Below, in pieces: positions 21,137-32,372 of a DNA stretch of 64,000 nucleotides (position 1 is the first letter of the stretch; each line of letters starts with the position of its first letter). Where the stretch lies: positions 1 through 64,000 of the forward strand of contig JAUJYZ010000443.1 in the NCBI GenBank assembly GCA_033675265.1, given 5' to 3'. Under the pieces are notes generated by a model. It was given only the letters and a program-made list of their open reading frames with translations. It was not told where the DNA came from and made no database searches. Source of the stretch: Actinostola sp. cb2023. Its lineage: Eukaryota; Cnidaria; Anthozoa; Actiniaria; Actinostolidae. The position numbers were made by a program, and so were the translations under genes.

Positions 21137-21864
21137 CAGCAATTTTTTATATTATTTCTATGTTATCAAATGGAATTTAAAAATAATTCACATCATATGC
21201 AACAAGGATTCAATATTTTCTGATAGGAAACCCTTGGGTGCCTGGACAAATGCCATCCAAATGGAATCCCCATTGTGTTCTTTTGTTGTCACTTGACTAT
21301 TACACTCTAAAAATTACACTTCATTTCACAGTTTATGAAAATCAATATCGAATTAAATATTGATTTTGACAAAAATAATTCGTTCCAGAGATTCTTGAAT
21401 TTTAATTCGCAATAAAAGATCTGCCATCTTGTAATGATGTAACAGTGGTGAATGAGCTGTTGTCCATACGTTTGTAGAGGTAATAATAATAATCATGGTT
21501 GAGTGCAATTTGGGATTGATGCCGGAGTACATGTTTCTCACAGAGTCCAAAATTAAACATCATTGGATATTGTAAAATAACATCCATGAAATACGTAGTT
21601 TAATTGCACTGCTAGGCCTAGTTCAAATGCTGTACTTTCCAAGAGCCAATTCTTAATTACTTCAAAATAAGCCGCCTCATCATATATTGTTTGAAATGAG
21701 AACGGCTCATGATTAGCACGACGTCTGAACTTGGCCTTAGCCAATCAGAATTGATAATCTTTTGAGATGAGAGGATAGAACCAGTGGCGTACTTAAAATT
21801 GGACCCTTTCAAAAATAATCAATGACGGGCAGACTGATTTCCTATGAATCGACCACCACTTGAT

Positions 21865-21942
21865 TCACGATACTTTGCATTCATTCTGCATGTCTACTGG
21901 CATGTTTGGCATGACACCCTCTCCAAACGAAACCCCAGGAAT
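21865..21942 (-). CDS. PEX19: PEX19 last exon with CaaX box
   Basis: The acceptor CTGTTTACAG-type junction lies at 21943. 25 codons encode IPGVSFGEGVMPNMPVDMQN and end ECKVS followed by TGA. Cysteine at position -4 with two small or polar residues and Ser last fits farnesyltransferase. It is too short to be noticed as a reading frame and was found by following the phase from exon 22818-22774. Confidence 0.9.
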   Translation of the reverse strand: MPGVSFGEGVMPNMPVDMQNECKVS

Positions 21943-24900
21943 CTGTAAACGATATGCAGTTACTATGGTGACCATATTATATAATGTACATGTACCACTG
22001 CAAAACAGCCCCTAATTCTTTTGTGAAATTCCACTGAGAAGAGCAGATGTTCGATCAAGAAGTCACATCTCTTGCATCACCCCCCTCGCTTCCTCATCTC
22101 ATTCTCTCGTTGTGCAAACAATGACTCAATCGAACTTCAACTGTTCTCAGTGGGGTTTTGTGAAAGAGTAGGGACTGTTTCAAAGATGGCGCCTCCACAA
22201 AAAGTAAGTAATAAATAAGCTAAATAATACATAAAAACAAGATCACTCTACCAGTAACTCTATGCTGGTTTCCAGCACTCAGATTACTCTAAGTTGCTTG
22301 GACAATCATTAAATAACAATATGCTGACGTACAGCAATCATGGATTAGACAAATTTAGTGGCATTTTAGGAACCTGGACCTGGATTCACAAATGTATCGC
22401 CACAAATTGAACCCACTGTTTTGCTCATTTCATTGATTGGTCCCTCTTGGTAACTGAGGTATGGACTTCAGGACTATATAAATTTAGGATATACAATGTA
22501 TCTTATACACTGAAATGAATCCAGGTCCTGAGACCAGATGGCTGCGGAAGCATACAAATACAATGTACATGTACTAGTACATAGAGTCATTTTAGTATGA
22601 GTGGGAAGTAATTACGGTTCATGCTGTGTGGTAACCATGCAGTGTCCAAGCATTCTGATTGGTTGAGCAACAATTTTGAGCACTGTGATTGGTTGAATAG
22701 ATGCCTTTGATTCTGTAACTTCCTACCCTAGATTTCCCACTCATGAAAAAGATGTGGTTGTAATTGTACTTACCATACTTCCAACAAGTTCCTCAGGAGG
22801 TTGTCCACACTCTTGCATCTGAAATAAATACAATCCTTAACAGTTCTGCATACTGACAGAGTAAATACTCTATAGAGCATTTCGTATGACTGAAAAACAA
22901 CGGAACTGTCAGTTCATTCGTTGGAAATTCTACAGCATCGTGACACATCCATGCCATAAGTTTTTCACAATCATGAAATCTGCTGTGCAAGGTTAGAGTT
23001 GAAAAAGTCATGTGATGGGGTCTGGACATGATGGCCTAAATAACCTAAAATGTTATCTGTTTCTGCACACTATATTTATTTGTTTTACAGGGTTCTCATC
23101 CCTTTTTGTAACAAAAAACTGGGTCATATGATAAAATACTTATTGACTGAATTAGGTCGTCCACGGCGGTTGGGAAAATATTTGGCTTTTCGTCATTTGT
23201 ACGGACCTCGCTGTGCTTGTTTCGTATGGCATTACCTCAAGAAAAATATCTTCGTCCGTCCAGCCTGACCTAACTCAGTCAATAATTACACAGTATTATC
23301 TAGTGTCAATAATAATAATAATAAAAATTTAATTCTTGAAAAAGCGCATTACATATAAATCTCAATGCTCTTTACAAGTGAGTAATAAAATATAAAAAAT
23401 ATAGAAAATATATATAGAAGAATATAGACAAATATAGAAAATTAGCGGGACTCATCAAAGGAGTGAGGTGACTAGTATAATTATGTAAGTGGTTCATTCT
23501 GTTCAAACAAAAAAGTTTGAACATCAAGCAATGATAGTACTGATTTCTTGTACCTTCTGCATTAAATTCATAATTGTTTCCAATCTTTTCTTTTGTATTT
23601 CCTCTGAATCACCATCTTGTTCATTTTCATATTCTTGACATAATTGTCCAACTAGTTGATGCTGCTTGGTCAATCGATCATGTTCTTCAGTTGAATGACT
23701 AGACTTGTGTTCTTCTAGCCAGGCTGGGTACTGCAAAACAATCATTACTTAAAGGGAGACTAGTACGTAAATCGTTCAAATTTTAATTTAGCTGAAACTT
23801 CACTGAAATAATCTGAAAGACCCATACAATCATTGTTTTTTTTCCTCAAAAATTCCAATGGGAAGTAATACATTTTTATGAATCTTTAGAGGTGTCCGTG
23901 ACGTCACGTACTCAACCCAAACAATCATCACGGCTTCGCTCCATACATTTCTTCATGTTTATTGTCTTGAATTATTTTATTTCTATAATTCTTACCTTAT
24001 TTGTGCTTAGGATTGATTGTTTGACTAGTTTTCTTCAGTGCAGAGCTGTTATCTGAACAAACCATTCAGATATTTTGATCACAAAATACAAAGGAAATTA
24101 ATGTATGGGGCTGATTGTTTGGGTTGAGTAAGTGACGACACTGACACCTCTAAAGATTCATAAAAATATAGTACTTCCATCTCCAATATTGAGAAAATAT
24201 TTTAAGACCCTTGAAGATTGTTTCTAAGGAGTTTTGGCTAAATTAAATTTTGAACGATCTTCGTCCTGGTCCCCCTTTAAGACTGGATTTGACTGGTGCA
24301 CAAAGCACTAGAGGCCTCCTACATTATCACTGTGAAAATTAATCTGATGCAAGCACAAGCACAACAATCCAAAATTTAAAGCAGGCTACAAGTAATAGAA
24401 GAGAAATACAAGATATGTACATTAAATTATGAAGACAATACTGTTAGTACATGATTTAAGGCTTACAGGGGCGGATCCAGAGATTTGGCAAAGGGGGGTG
24501 CATTCAGGTTGGACATTGGTTTCAGACAAATTTTATGTAAATAATTTTTTTGGCAAAAAAGGTATTCAAATTTCCCAAAAGGGGGTATGGGTATGTGCCT
24601 CCTTCGCCCCAGCGTAAATCTGCCCCTGGCTTAAATTTCCCTCGCATAGACCAAATGTAATAATGGAGGAATAATTTATTTGCATAATCTGAGAAAAAAA
24701 TATGAATTTAATAAATATAATATCATTTTTTGAAAGACCATACATAGTCTAGTAATACATCAAAAGTCCATCAATTTAAATGAAACCATCGTAAAGTTAT
24801 AACCATTTGAATTCTAGCAATCGCATGAAAACGAGGCTAGTCAGTCCAAAATCCAATTTCCCATACAAATTTTTGTGATTTCAATTCGCTATAACTTTTT

Positions 24901-27900
24901 ACATTTTTGGAGAATACATCGCTCTAAAATCTTGTAGATTTGTTTTTGTTATTATACTATTTGAAATGCTGGCTGTACCATATTACAAGCTACACTGTCA
25001 ATAAATGAGATTATTGCATAATTTTGGTCTATTGTCTTTGGCATATTTGCTGTCCCTAAGAATGCTAGTAATGATGGTACGTAGTAGTGGTTGGTGATAA
25101 ATTACCTTGTCATTCAATTCGTTTAGAGAAGGATACAGTATTTCCTTTGATAACAGGTTTTTCATCATTCCTTGCATAAGAGGCATCATGTCCAATCCAT
25201 CATCGTTACCATCAAGACCCATGGCTGACATGGCTTTGACCAGGTCATCTCCAAATGCATCTGGATTCTAGAATGTTTTAGAGTCGTTTTCGTATGAGTG
25301 GGAAACCTACGGTACCGTGACACTCAAATGGCTTCCTTTCTCAACCAATCAAAAAACGTGCAGATGCATCTCATCCAATCAAACTCCTTCAATACGGCAC
25401 AGCACGGTAACGTAACTTTCCCACTCATACGAAACGGCCTCTATATTAGTTAGTTATACGATTTAATCTTTTGCATAGGTTTGAACATTTAGACCACACA
25501 TGGTCCATAATTCCAAACCACAAGCAGAATATTTGAGCTTTTTCTTAAATCATGCAGCGTTGACTCTAACTATGATTTGCGAATTATAATAATGCTTGAC
25601 TGGCTTTTGGGAATTTTGCTACATTATATTTATATCCATCAATAAACTAATGAAAGTTCAAATATTGACAGATAGGGACTTAGTGATTAAACTGTAACAG
25701 TAGAGACTGCGTCAGTGTAATAACATTCAACATTTTTCTCCACATAAAATCGAGAATGGTAGGATATCATTTTTATCAACCCCAAAAAGTCCTTGCCAGA
25801 ATATCTTTATATATAAAAAAGTCCACCAGAAAATTGCTAACCTCCAAACAGTCCCAAGCTGCAAATTTCAAACCCCAAAAAGGTCTTCACACCTCTCCGT
25901 CACTGATACCCCTGAGTACCCCCCCCCCCCCCTGGGGTTTTGGGTGTTAGTACTTTGTCTGAGAAAAAGAGCCGATAAAGAACTAACATCCAAAAAGTCA
26001 GTAAATTTCATACTTTTTTACGCTGTATCAATGTTTCACACACTTATTTACACATACATGTAGCTGATGTTGTTATATATGTACATTGTACATTGTATAC
26101 CTCCAAGTCCTTTGCATTCTGTGCCATTTCATTCATTGTTTTTGCTAAGTTTTCTTCAAATGCATTCATTGCTTCTGGATGTTCTAATAAAGACATTACA
26201 GAACATACATTACATCAGAGTAGCAGAAACGATTAATATGCTATATAAAAAAATTAACCTCGCTGGGCGCATAATTACTCGTTCTAATTATGATATCAGG
26301 TCTAGCGATATTCTCCAAAGCCTTCATTGGGATAACCTAGAAACCAGATGGGTTAATCAGAAAGTGACAACCATGTATAAAATTATGAACTGTGAAATGC
26401 CGAATTATTTATCTGATATGTTCCAAAATGTCAGTCACGAATATAATCTCCGTGGATGTCACTCAAACCTGATACTCTCCCAACTGAAAACAATTTTTTA
26501 AAGCAAAGTTTCTGTTACAGTGGAGCAGCTGCCTGGAATTCTCTGCCACTAAATAAGCGAGAATCCCCTAGCCTTGCTAGTTTTAAAAGTTCTCAGTATA
26601 GATTAATAGTATTAATAGCGCAGGCTATCAAGCACTAACAAAAAATATGATGCCTTAGTCTGAACTCCAGTTGCCTCCTCTGAATCATGTTATTTCTAAT
26701 CCCCTGAGTGAGATCACAGAATTAGGTGGCTGCTAATCATGTGGAGCTCAACCAACTATGTCAGACACATACACATACTGACCATATACCATCCACGTAC
26801 TGACCATATACCATCCACATACTGACCATATACCATCCACATACTGACCATATACCATCCAGATACTGACCATGTACCATCCACATACTGACCATATACC
26901 ATCCAGATACTGACCATATACCATCCACATACTGACCATACCATATACTGACCATGTACCATCCAGATACTGACCATATACCATCCACATACTGACCATA
27001 TACCATCCAGATACTGACCATATACCATCCACATACTGACCATATACCATCCAGATACTGACCATATACCATCCACATACTGACCATACACCATCCACAT
27101 ACTGACCATACACCATCCACATACTGACCATATACCATCCAGATACTGACCATGTACCATCCACATACTGACCATACACCATCCACATACTGACCATATA
27201 CCATCCACATACTGACCATATACCATCCACATACTGACCATATACCATCCACATACTGACCATATACCATCCACATACTGACCATATACCATCCACGTAC
27301 TGACCATATACCATCCAGATACTGACCATGTACCATCCACATACTGACCATGTACCATCCACATACTGACCATACACCATCCACATACTGACCATATACC
27401 ATCCCATCCACATACTGACCATATACCATCCACGTACTGACCATATACCATCCACATACTGACCATATACCATCCACATACTGACCATATACCATCCACA
27501 TACTGACCATATACCATGCATCCACATACTGACCATATACCATGCATCCACATACTGACCATATACCATCCACATACTGACCATATACCATCCACGTACT
27601 GACCATATACCATCCACATACTGACCATATACCATCCACGTATTGACCATATACCATCCACATACTGACCATATACCATCCACATACTGACCATATACCA
27701 TCCACATACTGACCATATACCATCCACATACTGACCATATACCATCCACATACTGACCATATACCATCCACATACTGACCATATACCATCCACATACTGA
27801 CCATATACCATCCACATACTGACCATATACCATCCCATACTGATACCATCCACATACTGACCACATACCATCCACATACTGACCATATACCATCCACATA

Positions 27901-30265
27901 CTGACCATATACCATCCACATACTGACCATATACCATCCACATACTGACCATATACCATCCACATACTGACCATATACCATCCACATACTGACCATATAC
28001 CATCCACATACTGACCATATACCATCCACATACTGACCATATACCATCCACATACTGACCATATACCATCCACATACTGACCATATACCATCCACATACT
28101 GATCATATACCATCCACATACTGACCATGTACCATCCACATACTGACCATGTACCATCCACATACTGACCATATACCATCCACATACTGACCATATACCA
28201 TCCACATACTGACCATATACCATCCACATACTGATCATATACCATCCACATACTGACCATATACCATCCACATACTGACCATATACCATCCACGTACTGA
28301 CCATATACCATCCACATACTGACCATATATACCATCCACATACTGACCATATACCATCCACATACTGACCATATACCATCCACATACTGACCATATACCA
28401 TCCACATACTGACCATGCATATACCATCCACATACTGACCATATGATTCACATACTGACCATATACCATCCACATACTGACCATATACCATCCACATACT
28501 GACCATATACCATCCACATACTGACCATATACCATCCACATACTGACCATATACCATCCACATACTGACCATATACCATCCACATACTGACCATATACCA
28601 TCCACATACTGACCATATACCATCCACATACTGACCATATACCATCCACATACTGACCCATATACCATCCACATACTGACCATATACCATCCACATACTG
28701 ACCATATACCATCCACATACTGATCATATACCATCCACATACTGACCATATACCATCCACATACTGACCATGCATATACCATCCACATACTGACCATGCA
28801 TATACCATCCACATACTGACCATATACCATCCACATACTGACCATATACCATTCACATACTGACCATATACCATCCACATACTGACCATATACCATCCAC
28901 ATACTGACCATATATCATCCACATACTGACCATATACCATCCACATTTATAACATAGCATTGATATAACGCGTGCTCTGATTGGCTAATTAGCGTGCGCG
29001 AGCGTGCAACATCATCGGCATAGCGCGCGCTCTGAAATCAATTGGAAAATAAAATTGTTTTATTTGAATTTGCAGTAACTTACCCTGGTTCCAGAGGCTT
29101 TGTTAAGCTCTATAATACGATGTACTTCGCGAAGCGGCGTCCCGCGAGCTGCGAAGCAGCTGCGAAGCAGCGAGAAAGAAAATCAAAGCCTCTGGTCGTG
29201 GCCGTTACGAATCTCACTTTCATGTCAAATACAATCGACCAATCAGTACTTTTGTAAGACGATCCCTGTTCACTGATTGGTCGATTGTATTTGACATGTT
29301 TGACGGCTGTCATTGATTAGGTGTCTGCATGAAAGTGAGATTCGTAACGGCCGCGACCAGAGGCTTTGATTTTCTTTCTCGCTGCTTCGCAGCTCGCAGG
29401 AAGCCGCTTCGCGGCGTACATGTATGTACATCGTATTATAGAGCTTAACAAAGCCTCTGGAACCAGGGTAGCAGTAACTACGTTATAAAGGCAATGGTCA
29501 ACGCTTCAGCTGTGCGTCCATCGAGTTATGGATGCACTTGGTCGGCTGCTATAGCACTCAAGAAGCTAGAGTCGCACTCGGCTAGCTACGCCTCGTGTGA
29601 CTCTTACACTTCTCTCGTGCATTCATAACTCGCATGCTTCCATAACTCGATGGATGCACGCTGAGCGTTGACCATTCCTTCAACTGATCATATACCATCC
29701 ACAAAGAGCTCATATTAATACCTTTCGATGCTGCTTGCTGTGCCGAACTTGCTAACTGATTCAGATTCGCCATGAAATCGGCATCTTGAGCTCCTCCCAT
29801 CTTCTTCATGGCTTCTTCTAAGTCGGCAGCAGCTTCAGCAAAACTTTCAGCAAATATTTTACTCAATTCGTCTTCATTTGGCTCCTTTTCATCATGGACA
29901 TGGCTTTCTGTCGTATTCGTCTCCGCAACTTTCTGATCGTCTTGATTTTGGCGCTGTGTAATGACCTTTTTAGCCGACGGAGTTGCTGGTTTGTCAAAGT
30001 CACTTAAAGCACCTAAACATATGATGAATAAACGACGTCGAGAATTAATCTGTCAAGTCAAACTGGCTGGAAGATTACGTAAGACGCAGTCAGGATTTCA
30101 GTGAATATGCACTAATACAGACCACATTTTAACTTAACATTGAAAATAGCAAGTCGGATTAAACCTCCACAACAAAGATCGAACTATGTTTCGCCCATCA
30201 AGTGAAATGGCAAAGTATTCCCACTTACTATCGAGTAATTCATCAAGTTCATCGTCGTCCGCCAT
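21865..30265 (-). CDS. PEX19: PEX19, peroxisomal membrane protein receptor
   Basis: PEX19 is the cytosolic chaperone and receptor that delivers membrane proteins to peroxisomes through PEX3. Seven coding exons (minus order): 30265-30229, 30012-29722, 26183-26101, 25267-25106, 23730-23554, 22818-22774, 21942-21865. They join in consistent phase to 873 bases, 290 aa (human protein 299). The start MADDDELDELLDS and then ALSDFDKP is the PEX3-binding N-terminus; the centre has FAESFAEAAADLEEAM and MQGMMKNLLSKEILYPSL; the C-terminal cargo-binding domain has YPAWLEEH and NLMQKMQECGQPPEEL. The protein ends CKVS, a CaaX farnesylation box, as in known PEX19. All junctions have GT/AG. ATG 30265 is the first codon that gives the family start. 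Introns carry many mobile elements. Confidence 0.97.
21998..22180. mobile_element. MITE, family CTGCAAAACAGCCCCTA (copy 1)
   Basis: The left end CTGCAAAACAGCCCCTAATT pairs with the right end TAGGGACTGTTT. GAAATTCCACTGAGAA at the left pairs with TTCTCAGTGGGGTTT at the right. Related copies are at 30749-30870, 35451-35649 and, more diverged, about 56380-56570. Confidence 0.7.
22584..22750. mobile_element. MITE, family ATGAGTGGGAA (copy 1)
   Basis: The left end TATGAGTGGGAAGTAATTAC pairs loosely with the right end TTTCCCACTCATGAAA; inside is CATTCTGATTGGTTGAG. Other copies lie at 25281-25441, 39885-40080 and 51943-52048. Confidence 0.65.
23141..23285. mobile_element. Small MITE, TATTGACTGAATTAGGTC ends
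   Basis: TATTGACTGAATTAGGTC at the left pairs with GACCTAACTCAGTCAATA at the right with one mismatch. 145 bases, non-coding, inside PEX19 intron 5. Confidence 0.75.
23749..24280. mobile_element. Foldback MITE in PEX19 intron 4
   Basis: TTAAAGGGAGACTAGTACG and AATCGTTCAAATTTTAATTT at the left pair with AAATTAAATTTTGAACGAT and the end CCCCCTTTAA. TCTTTAGAGGTGTC (23884) and GACACCTCTAAAGA (24140) continue the pairing inside. 532 bases; it begins 18 bases from PEX19 exon 5. Confidence 0.75.
24466..24629. mobile_element. MITE, AGGGGCGGATCCAG type
   Basis: CAGGGGCGGATCCAGAGATT at the left pairs with AAATCTGCCCCTGG at the right. A GGGG-rich left half and CCCC-rich right half complete a 164-base stem. 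A relative lies at 51000-51178. Confidence 0.65.
25281..25441. mobile_element. MITE, family ATGAGTGGGAA (copy 2)
   Basis: CGTTTTCGTATGAGTGGGAA at the left pairs with TTCCCACTCATACGAAACG at the right, and ACCGTGACACTC pairs loosely with CACGGTAACG. It lies 14 bases outside PEX19 exon 4. Confidence 0.75.
25776..25937 (+). mobile_element. Truncated copy of the 50.6 kb foldback element
   Basis: CCAAAAAGTCCTTGCCAGAA through CTCCGTCACTGATACCCCTG and a C-run ending CCCCTGGGG match the right part of the element at 50620-50870. The left arm is missing. Confidence 0.6.
26190..26640 (+). mobile_element. Non-LTR retrotransposon 3' end, antisense to PEX19
   Basis: Two overlapping frames with a shift near 26480 encode a LINE polymerase C-terminus: AGRIITRSNYDIRSSDIL, LHWDNLETRWVNQK, TTMYKIMNCEMPNYL, then SFCYSGAAAWNSLPL and ESPSLASFKS. 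The block G-A-x-x-W-N-S-L-P followed by S-L-x-S-F-K is diagnostic for the C-terminus of several animal LINE families. Everything upstream is absent (5' truncation) and the frame is shifted, so it is dead. It starts within 10 bases of PEX19 exon 3 but on the opposite strand. Confidence 0.85.
26770..28946. repeat. 22-bp minisatellite, about 98 copies, in PEX19 intron 2
   Basis: The unit CATACTGACCATATACCATC+CA repeats with few changes over 2.18 kb. Variants: CCAGATAC for CCACATAC and CATGTACC for CATATACC near the left end; four-base additions (TGCA) at 27515, 27540, 28400, 28770 and 28795. Because 22 is not a multiple of three and the unit has no stop on the minus strand in any frame, all three minus frames stay open for 440-730 codons. 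These frames encode only a 22-residue periodic string (MVYGQYVDGIWSVCGWYMVS and so on) and are not considered genes. Confidence 0.97.
29072..29479. mobile_element. Foldback element with 9-bp target duplication
   Basis: The element is 29081-29470: TACCCTGGTTCCAGAGGCTT and following bases pair with AAGCCTCTGGAACCAGGGTA. The pairing continues over GTTAAGCTCTATAATACGAT and again nearer the centre (CAAATACAATCGACCAATCA against its complement). GCAGTAACT flanks both sides (29072-29080 and 29471-29479), a 9-bp target duplication as made by Mutator-like (MULE) transposases. No transposase inside. Confidence 0.9.
29493..29676. mobile_element. Second foldback, AATGGTCAACGCT ends
   Basis: AATGGTCAACGCTTCAGC pairs with GCTGAGCGTTGACCATT, and CATCGAGTTATGGATGCA pairs with TCCATAACTCGATGGATGC just inside the right arm. 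184 bases, located 14 bases after the MULE-like element. Confidence 0.8.
29680..29702. repeat. Single isolated unit of the 22-bp minisatellite
   Basis: AACTGATCATATACCATCCA+CA is one unit of the array that ends at 28946, now separated from it by the two foldback elements. It lies 20 bases inside the intron from the PEX19 exon 2 donor at 29722. Confidence 0.8.
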
Positions 30266-31410
30266 CTTGAAATACGCTTTCCGAAATCGTTACGACCGAG
30301 TTACGAAGATGAAATTAAACGAGCGTAAAGTTTTTACCCACAATGCACCAGGACACCATAAAACATGCACCTGAAAGGGACGTGAAAGGCCAGTTTGCAT
30401 GTTTTCCTACAAAAAGTGGGGGGAGCTCAGTTAAAAATCGCTGGAATATCAACAACGACACAAACAACACTACAGGAAGGTTAGAGTTTATTTGCTGTAT
30501 TATTTACGGAGTTATCGACCAGCCTAAAGTAAATATAGGCTTCGATAACAAGCCTCTCACATATATTGAAGGGCTACAATGTAAGTACCGCTGTGCGCAC
30601 TTGTTTCTAAAAACAGACTTTGTTTTTTTACGTGTTTGTTTTGTTTTGTTTACTAGACGGATACCAGTCTTTGGACCAATGACAGCGCGTGAAAAGTTAC
30701 ACGTTTGTCATTTCCGTTTCCGGTTGACTATTTATACCACGGGCCTTAGACTGCAAAACAACCCCTACTTCTTTGCAAGCCTCGCGTCTTTTCTCGCGGC
30801 CCCAACGACTCGATCGAACTTCCACTCTTCTCGACGGAGTTTCGCGAAGAACTAGGGTCTGTTTTGCAGTATAAGCTATTTTAAAAAACCTTGGTAGAAC
30901 TAGGACATTATTGATTCTTGAGCGGTTAACCTTATTTTTCTGTTTTTCTTGGTATTTTTAAAAGCGCTCAAGTATAAACAGCCTCAGAAAGTCGAGTCTT
31001 CTGTTTAGCATATTTCTCGCCAACAACGCAGTCAACAACGCATTGAATGCGTACTTGCATGAAAACACTCGATCTATTATTCCCTTGGGATGTGGATTAC
31101 AATAGAACGTGATGCAAAACAATAGCTCGACACGTGTCCCATTTCACTTTATTGCGTCACTGACGCGCAATGTTCGCTCCTCCTTCGTTGCCATAGATAC
31201 CTTTGTATTAGACGCGCTGTGATTGGTCGGAAGTGATGATGTTTCTATTTTCGTCTTGTTGTTTTCCCCCGTTTACACGCGAATATTCTTTACAGCGTCG
31301 AAGCTTCGTCTATAAATTCAAGGCACGTCTTGCGAAAGATAAAACTTTACGCCATCATAGCTGTTGTAGAAGACAAAAAAAGACCACACAATTTGTAGAT
31401 CGGAGGCAGT
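30266..31410. promoter_or_regulatory. Divergent upstream region of PEX19 and BTG
   Basis: 1.1 kb between two genes read in opposite directions. The copy of the CTGCAAAACA MITE (30749-30870) sits in the middle. Near BTG are ACACGTGTCC (31131) and TGACGCGCAATG motifs and a GATTGGTC (inverted CCAAT, 31218), typical proximal promoter pieces. A 170-codon frame at 30343 shows no protein family and is disregarded. Confidence 0.45.
30749..30870. mobile_element. MITE, family CTGCAAAACAGCCCCTA (copy 2)
   Basis: GACTGCAAAACAACCCCTAC at the left pairs with TAGGGTCTGTTTTGCAGT at the right; ACTTCTTTGC pairs loosely with GCGAAGAACT. 122 bases. Confidence 0.75.
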
Positions 31411-31905
31411 ATGAAAGAAGAAATCAACTCAGCAGTGAAGTTTTTAACTCAATTCCTCTCACAGACTGAACTTTCTCCTGACCAAATAGCAGTATTTAGA
31501 GACAATTTATCATTCCTAATAACCGAACGATTCCAGAACCATTGGCACCCAAGCAGCCCGCTAAAAGGGAATGCCTACCGATGTCTGAATGTCGATAGTA
31601 CAACAGTAGATCCGTTGATCATGAAGGCCAGTTACACAAGTGGAATCTCGCCATCGAAGTTCCAAGCACTCTTCTCTGATGGTCTAGCGTTGTGGATCGA
31701 TCCAAGGGACGTATGTTATCGTTTAGGCAAGCGACCAGTCATTACAACCATCTATGGACATACAGACGAAGTTAGCTTCGCATCGAATCCATACAACTGT
31801 TCTCCAAGAGGCAATTACAACACTTACAACTTACAACACAAGAGTCAGAAATATCCAACATGGAACTCACAGTTCTCGTACATGCAAGCGACTGAAGTTT
31901 TCTAG
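31411..31905 (+). CDS. BTG/Tob-family antiproliferative protein
   Basis: Single-exon gene, 164 aa. BTG proteins bind the CAF1/CNOT7 deadenylase and promote mRNA decay, restraining cell division. Residues 1-115 are the BTG domain: MKEEINSAVKFLTQFL (helix 1), HWHPSSPLKGNAYRCL (conserved W-x-P-x-x-P-x-x-G-x-x-Y-R-C, box A), PSKFQALFSDGLALWIDP and then DVCYRLG (box B region). The last 45 residues are low in recognisable motifs and rich in Asn, Tyr and Ser. Length fits the short BTG1/BTG2 class rather than Tob. ATG 31411 starts exactly like family members. A polyadenylation signal follows at 32149. Confidence 0.92.
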   Translation: MKEEINSAVKFLTQFLSQTELSPDQIAVFRDNLSFLITERFQNHWHPSSPLKGNAYRCLNVDSTTVDPLIMKASYTSGISPSKFQALFSDGLALWIDPRDVCYRLGKRPVITTIYGHTDEVSFASNPYNCSPRGNYNTYNLQHKSQKYPTWNSQFSYMQATEVF

Positions 31906-32148
31906 GCGAACATTGAATTCGATTGGGAAGGATTCCCCAAGATCTTTTTAAAATGATTAATTGTAAGATAAGTACATAGGGCATTTTTAGCTGTACATAT
32001 GAAAGTATTTATAATGATGCAGTGTTTTCTTCAGAAACAGAAGATATGAATTCTAGTTGAAATGTGAAATATGTACAATAAGAAATTTTATTAATTTAAA
32101 TCATGGAATTTTGTGTAAAATAGGGTAATATCCTAATGTAAGACACAG

Positions 32149-32154
32149 AATAAA
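32149..32154 (+). terminator. Polyadenylation signal of BTG gene
   Basis: AATAAA 244 bases after the BTG stop codon, with a GT-rich tract (TTGTGTTCTTCGGTTGTTGG) about 20 bases later. Confidence 0.65.
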
Positions 32155-32372
32155 CTCTAGGTTTTTATTGAAATCTTGTGTTCTTCGGTTGTTGGCTACT
32201 GATATTTTATTTTGTGATTCACTAGTGCATGACAGACCTCATGGGGATGCAATATTTCCTGTTGTTGTCATCACCATAGTCTGACCTGGTTCTATTGCCT
32301 GGTCCCTGTTTTATTATGACAAATTGCGATAAGCCCAGATATATATAGCTTTAACTGTAGCAGGTTGTTCAA

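Larger units (their letters stand above)
18992..21864. other. Convergent gap between ferritin and PEX19
   Basis: The gap holds two foldback elements and one MITE, listed separately. The remaining AT-rich DNA between 18992 and 19494 and from 20771 to 21864 shows no exon; small frames at 21353-21744 on the minus strand lie beyond the PEX19 stop and are probably its 3' untranslated region. Confidence 0.5.

Noticed and set aside
22185..22206. Possible first exon MAPPQK followed by GTAAGT
   Set aside because: It begins just past a MITE end, has no upstream promoter signal and no plausible downstream exon before PEX19 on this strand.
26748..28946. Minus-strand open frames of 732, 716 and 442 codons
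   Set aside because: All three are produced by the 22-bp minisatellite, which lacks stops in every minus frame; there is no start context, no family and no codon bias.
30343..30855. 170-codon frame between PEX19 and BTG
   Set aside because: No recognisable family; its second half runs into a MITE. A 5' untranslated exon of BTG with a donor at 30582 remains possible but unsupported.
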